In this document: one piece after another, positions 59,100-64,000 of the stretch
How positions within the stretch are numbered: position 1 is the first letter of the stretch
Layout: each line of letters starts with the position of its first letter
Assembly: GCA_003508835.1 (NCBI GenBank)
Contig: PUFA01000314.1
Location: 744,001 to 808,000, forward strand
Source of the DNA: Eonycteris spelaea
Lineage: Eukaryota; Chordata; Mammalia; Chiroptera; Pteropodidae
Length of the DNA: 64,000 bases
Reading direction: 5' to 3'
Notes under the pieces: generated by a model
Seen by the model: the letters and a program-made list of their open reading frames with translations, nothing else
Databases searched by the model: none
What the model was told of the DNA's origin: nothing
Program-made: the position numbers and the translations under genes

Positions 59100-60500
59100 C
59101 ACGTCCCGAGTGCGACCCCCACGCTCCCCCTGGGGCAGAAAGGGGGTCAGGGGGACCAGACGCCCATGCTCTGGGGGGGGGGGTGCCTCCCAAACACGGA
59201 CAGGAGGTGGAGGAAGGCGGAACGCTGGGCAGACGCAGGGCACTCCAAACCTGCCCTGCGCACATGCTCTTCCGGGGCACGGCGGCACCCCGTCTCTGTG
59301 CTGCAGGCGGTGGGGTTTGCGGGGTGTGGGTGCGGTGGCTGTGGCCAGGCCGGAAGCGGTGGGTGACAGACAGAAGGCGGGAGAGGGGACGACGGGTCGG
59401 GATCGGGCGCACAGGGCGCACGGAGCCCGTCACCGGTGCGTGAGGATCCCCGGGGGGCGCTGCCCCTCAGGAGCGCGTGTGGGCCCGAGGACCTGCACGT
59501 GTGCGGTGGGTGTGTGCGCGCGGTGTGAGCTGGGGCGTCCACACGTGCGTGCGACGGTCTCGCTCCCCTGTTTTAAGAGACTGATGGGCAAACACGAGAC
59601 GCTCCCGCCGTGCAGCATCGCGACAGGGCCATGCCTCCCTCCGTGCCGCCTGCCGGCCGACGGGGCGCCGAGCCGGCCGCTGCCGCGCCCCTGCCACCCC
59701 CCGCCCCCGCGCCCCTGCCACCCCCCCGCCCCCCGCGCCCCTGCCACCCCCCCCCCCACGTCCTCTGAGCCCAGGTTTGCGGACCCCACGCCGCCCTCGG
59801 GGCACTCAACCTGCTCGATTTTGTCCCACGGCTGCCGTCACCCCTCCTGCCACGGCAAAGCCTGGGCCTGAGCCACAACCTCGCCCCCCGCACGGCCCCC
59901 GGCACAGAGCTGGCTTTCCCGTGACGCAAGCCGCCCCGGAGCTGCGGCCTCCCGTCCACGGCCGGCGTGAGCGACGCACGCACCCCAAGCACGGAACTGA
60001 GGGGCGCCCCAAAGGCAGCCGTTGGGCCCGGACGCCACTTGAAGGCATGACTTTTAAAAAGCGAATCGAATGCAGAAGAAGAAAAAGGCCCCACAGTGAG
60101 GAAACCTCACAAGTTCAGCCAGGGGCCGGGTCGCACCTTGCACTTGGACGTGGGCGGCGCGCCCGAGCCCGGCCCACGTGGCCACTGCGGTGGGGACGCT
60201 GCCCACGGAAGACGCTTGTGCAGCCCGTCACACAGGGCTGGGCCGCCCGCGCGTGCCTGGGGGACCGCGGCGAGGGCGGAGGGGCCGGGACGCCGTGCGG
60301 CCTCGGACCGCGGAAGGGCGGCGGCAGCTCGGCCCCGTGTGCCACAGTGACGGTCTCGCCCCTCGGTTCCATCACCCTCATGTCACCGCTGTGACCCAGG
60401 CTCATGCACGCCGTGACGCAGACGCACCACCTGACAGGTCTGGCCGCAGAAGCCCCGCTGGGGCCTCCGCTTCCGTGCCTTTCCGGCCCGGCGAGGCCGC
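59100..60500. other. GC-rich, CpG-dense block with a G11 run
   Basis: A run of about 11 G lies at 59,173-59,183, and a C-rich minisatellite is annotated separately. The open frames on both strands conflict and lack domains. Confidence 0.4.
59682..59757. repeat. C-rich minisatellite, 3 copies of a 25-29-bp unit
   Basis: The unit GCGCCCCTGCCACCCC plus a variable C/G-rich tail occurs three times and ends in 11 uninterrupted C. The complementary strand is G-rich with several closely spaced G runs, a good candidate for G-quadruplex formation. Confidence 0.88.
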
Positions 60501-61549
60501 CCGCACGCCCTGGCGAGTGGCCCCAGGCCATTCCAGCTTCTGCACCTGTCCCCGCCTCGCCTCCGACCCCGCCTTCCTCTCTCCTCTTAGGGGAGCCCCC
60601 GTGGTGACCTCGGCACTGGAGCATCCGGCAGATCGCCCCCTCCAAGGTCCTTCCGCAAATGCACGACGTCTGCAAAGCCCCTGTTGCCACGCGGGGTGAC
60701 ATGGTCGCGGGCTGGGGCCATTAGCACAGGACCATCTTTGGGGCCACTGTGCTGCCCACTGCGACGCCCTGGCGGGAAACGGGTCCTGGGAACCCCCTCC
60801 CCACCGACCGTGCGCCTTCTCATCTCTGACCGGGCAGGCCGCCCACAGGAGGGAACAGGAGGCTGAAAGCAGCAGGGTGTGCAGCCCCCACCCCCGGTCC
60901 CAAAGCCCCAGCAGGTCCGTGGTTCCTCGTCCCCGGGGAGAGGGCAGCGGGGCGCAGGCAGACCGGGCGTCCTGTGCTGACAGACGTCCTCGTCACGGGC
61001 CTGCAGAGACAGCGGGCAGGAGACTCCGACCTGCCATGGCCACCTCCTCTCTGCCCGAAACCATTCTAGGGACTCGCAAATGGACTGCGTTGTCCACGTT
61101 TGTACACGTAAGTTATCCAAATCCATCTCAAAACGCCACGGAAGGAGGGAAAGTTGCCAAAATCAAACAGCACAGTTAAAAATAAGCTTGTGCTCCCGTT
61201 GCTACACACTGTGTCCAAGACAAACAAAGCAAGCTGTAAATTCACATCGCAGAGTCACTGGGAACAAGCGGGAAAGGAGACCAGCCTCAGTGACTGGACG
61301 ACCTCCACAATGACCTTGGAAATACATGTGTATGGTCCATTCTTAAGAACGCGAGACGTGAAAAAGAAAAGGAAATACATCAGCCCAATTTTAGAACTTT
61401 AAAAAGAAGCACTACTTTTTTTTTACGGTATAAATAAATCGCCCCCTTTGGAAAAGCTGAAGAGATGCGTTTTTCCTTTAGAAAATATCTGCCTGTTGCG
61501 GATAACGCCAGTCGCCACACAGCAATACGGTGATGACAAATCCCTCTCG
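60501..61549. other. Non-coding stretch, no gene recognised
   Basis: GC-rich to 61.07 kb, then mixed to AT-rich with a run of eight T near 61,416. I see nothing recognisable. Confidence 0.45.
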
Positions 61550-62850
61550 TGCCGCGTCTTCAGCACTATTCGAAACGCGCATGGGAGGTCATCGGCGCGT
61601 GACGACCCTCTACGTCAATGACCAGAGGCACAGAACGTGCGGCGGGGCGGCTGGGAAAGAGCTAACGGCCCCGGCCGGAGCGCACGCCCCCTTGCAGAGG
61701 CGCGCCCCCCTTGCCCAGAGTCATCCAGGCGCCTCGGGACAGACCGCTCGCGGGGAGCGGGGCGTTTCCACGCGGACCTGTCGTAGGCGCGGCCCCCAGC
61801 CCCCGACGCGCGGCTCCTCTGCTCCCCCACGCACGGACACCGCTGCCCGGCGCAAGCCCGTGGCCCTGTGGCCGTCACGTCACGGTGCGGGGAGCAGCGC
61901 GGCCAGGTCCCACACGTCCGTCCCACGTCTGCTCCCTCGGGGCCTCAGGTGCTGGGCCACAAGGCCTGGCTCGTTGCGCCACACTTCCGGCTGCCCTGGG
62001 GGACGTTTCAAATACAGACGGATCCAGCCACGGGCTAAAGGTCAACGACAGTGCTGGGCTCGGTGGGATGGCCCCACCTCTTTCCGACACGTTATACGAT
62101 GACTGACTGAAGAACGTTTGGATGCCGCAGTGCTTCCCGAGCATCTGGCACGTCGCTCTGGGAGAAGTTCCTCAAACCGTCCCACAGAAAAACTGGTCCC
62201 CCGAGGAGGGTGACAGAGAACAAAGTGGCAGCCGGGGAAGTCGTGAGCGAGGCAGAAAGCCCGTGGCCTTGGGCACGGCTTGAAAACGGTTGATCAGCTG
62301 CTCACCCGTGGTAAAGTCAAAGGCGGACTGTGCCATTGGCGCAGGGTGGGGACGGGAAACGCCAGGAGGTTCTCGTGTTCACCGTCCCGCGTGGAAGAGG
62401 GTTGAGGAAAACGGAGACTGACTGAGGCGAGAACTGACCCACCCGGTGAGGAAACAGGGAACTCGGGAACTGGGTCGCTGAGGACAAGAAACCATCTCAC
62501 TGGGCCGGGTGAGCGGGAAACGCACACCGGACTTTTCTGCTGCGGCGCCTCAGCGTCTGCCACACTCAGGTCGGGAAAGACGCCAAGCGCCGAGCAGGCC
62601 ACACCCCAAAACCAGGGTCCTCACGACGACGGCGTGCTCAGAGCTCGTGTCCGCCGGCGGGGCCGCCCCCGTCCCTCACCGTCGGTTCACGGAGCCCAGA
62701 CGGATCCAGCCACTCCGCCTCGCGCCACACGCATCCCCGGGCGGGGGCTTTCGTGGCTGCAGCGACACACAGACCCCGCGAAGCGGATTCACCCCGTTCC
62801 GACCCCATCCCGCCCCGGACGCGGCCCGGCAAGCGCGCGAAGCCCTGACG
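61550..62850. other. CpG-dense block
   Basis: CpG is dense by eye, with a dip around 62.1-62.5 kb. Both strands are open in short conflicting frames. No exon was defined. Confidence 0.4.
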
Positions 62851-63191
62851 GCGCATTCTGCACACACCTGCGTCCACGGCCCCAGACGCTGTAGCCCAGG
62901 ACGAGCCCTTCTGTCTTCTCTCAAACTCCCTGTCAGTGCATCCGTTCAAGGACGCGACTCCGTACTTACTGAGCAGAGGCTGCTGGTCCAGGCGATGCGG
63001 AGAGGATCAAGCAGCTTGAGAAGGCCCCCGGGCCGGGCCCCCCCCAGGCCCTCCGCGTGCGCTGAGCAGAACACAGCGTGATGCACGGGCCTCGCCAGTC
63101 CCCGGGCGCTGTCCGGCAGCCGGGGCGGTCGGCGGGAGGCCTCGCTCCAGATCTGAGTGGCCGAAGGCTTTGCAGGCAGGAACGTCTCTGC
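62851..63191. other. Non-coding stretch, no gene recognised
   Basis: GC-rich with no identifiable element. Confidence 0.45.

Positions 63192-63230
<39 letters not shown>
63192..63230. repeat. (GA)n microsatellite
   Basis: About 39 bases of GA, with a single C interruption near the left end. The purine strand is plus, which makes it a possible triplex-forming tract. The minus-strand frame running through it gains a Ser/Leu run from the repeat. Confidence 0.95.
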
Positions 63231-63233
<3 letters not shown>

Positions 63234-63755
63234 TTTTACTGAGGGCGCCCTTTCCACGTGGGCAGTGCGGAGAAAGCAAAGCCACCGTCTATGCCTTAAC
63301 TCCTCCCCCATCTAGTCCTTAAGTCCCTGCCACGTGCTGGGAAGTGCATGCAGAGAGTCGCCTTCCGAACGGAGAAAGACGAAAAACTAAACCAAAATCA
63401 ACCTGCAGACAAAATAACTACGTGCTGGGAAGGACAAGGCCAAGGACTTCTAAGCGGCAATGCCATTCGGAGACACGAAGGCCGTTGATTTAAATAACGT
63501 CCGTAACGTCTCCCAGGAAGGCACATGTCGTCTGTGGCCTAAAGGGTGAGGCCATGGCATGGGCACCGCGTGCAGAGGCGGGCGGAGCTCGGCCGGGCGG
63601 GGTGCTGCCCAGCAGCGGCAGCACGAGGCTGAGGCCCGCAGTGTCCGCGTACGGGACGTGGCGGGGCGCTGGGTGGGGACTCAGGGAGAAGCGGGCACGA
63701 GGCGGGGGGCTGGGAAGGGAGGGGGACTTCGCGCACAGCGGCGAGCCCACACTCA
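63231..63755. other. Non-coding stretch, no gene recognised
   Basis: Mixed to GC-rich, with CpG-dense sequence after 63.55 kb. No gene was seen. Confidence 0.45.
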
Positions 63756-63830
63756 GGAATCGGGACCCCATGAATTTGCCTGAGGTCACAGCTCGGGTCT
63801 AAGAGGGCTGAGCGAGCAAGACCACACGCA
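63756..63830 (-). mobile_element. Possible MIR fragment, minus orientation
   Basis: The phrase 'ATTTGCCTGAGGTCACAGCT' followed by 'AAGAGGGCTGAGC' parallels the antisense MIR phrase (ACTTGCCCAAGGTCACACAGCT ... AGTGGCAGAGC), given here as key words. The match is short and one-sided, so this is tentative. Confidence 0.35.
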
Positions 63831-64000
63831 TGGGTTCGAGGGGCAGGCGCCAGAAACCCTCACGGTGGCCCCGTGGCATTGGGCCTCGGATGCCGGAGAG
63901 GCTGGACGTTATGCTGCAGCCTAAGACCACGGAGGGGTGAGTAAGCTGCACGTGGGGAGCTCGCCCCGCCAGCGGCCCCGTGGGGAGGCGGGGCTGGCGC
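63831..64000. other. GC-rich end of window, nothing recognised
   Basis: No element or gene boundary is visible. Confidence 0.5.

Noticed and set aside
1..64000. CRISPR arrays, phage or bacterial defence systems
   Set aside because: The tandem repeats have no unique spacers of constant length and there are no prokaryotic genes. The repeat content is mammalian.

Overview
This is nuclear genomic DNA from a mammal. The evidence is a set of old, strongly diverged LINE-1 fragments (7.2, 24.2, 28.2-29.9 and 44.1-44.8 kb), a MIR SINE (21.7 kb), an L2 3' end (42.0 kb), a retroposed 5S rRNA pseudogene (30.6 kb), and vertebrate-style microsatellites and minisatellites. There are no bacterial gene arrays, operons, ribosome-binding sites, CRISPR arrays or phage genes. 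No intact young SINE (Alu, B1/B2, carnivore SINEC, ruminant Bov-tA, pig PRE or horse ERE) was recognised, so the species cannot be named. The dense CpG, frequent minisatellites, long poly-G/poly-C runs and sharp alternation of GC-rich and AT-rich blocks resemble a subtelomeric or pseudoautosomal region with high recombination. That placement is an inference.

Layout. 0-7 kb: GC-rich with two CpG-dense blocks. 7-13 kb: mixed to AT-rich, with an L1 scrap and a (GT)19 tract. 13-19 kb: GC-rich, with a CpG-island-like block at 17.9-18.7 kb carrying a 15-bp minisatellite. 20.6-21.05 kb: a CA-rich minisatellite with repeated CACGTG palindromes. 23-30 kb: AT-rich and L1-bearing. 30.57-30.67 kb: the 5S pseudogene. 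31-40 kb: GC-rich, with several short minisatellites and a CpG island at 39.6-40.0 kb. 40.2-41.4 kb, minus strand: short protein-like open segments in shifting frames, the only place where an eroded coding sequence might be argued. 42.0-42.7 kb: an L2 end, then an (ATCC)n array with an internal duplication. 44.1-44.8 kb: a second L1 ORF2 fragment. 45.0-46.3 kb: a CpG island with a consensus splice donor. 51.8-52.9 kb: the largest tandem array, with 22-24 bp units. 53.3 kb: a composite 64-bp repeat. 56.4-62.9 kb: CpG-dense sequence with an inverted repeat at 57.4/58.3 kb and a C-rich minisatellite at 59.7 kb.

No protein-coding gene can be supported from sequence alone. Long open frames occur, but they lie in GC-rich DNA where stop codons are rare, or inside tandem arrays whose units lack stops, and none shows a recognisable domain. 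The window is best read as intergenic or intronic DNA with repeat remnants, several CpG-island-like blocks that could be promoters, and minisatellites. The items most worth a second look are the inverted repeat at 57.4/58.3 kb, the protein-like minus-strand segments at 40.2-41.2 kb, and the E-box-bearing minisatellite at 20.6-21.05 kb.
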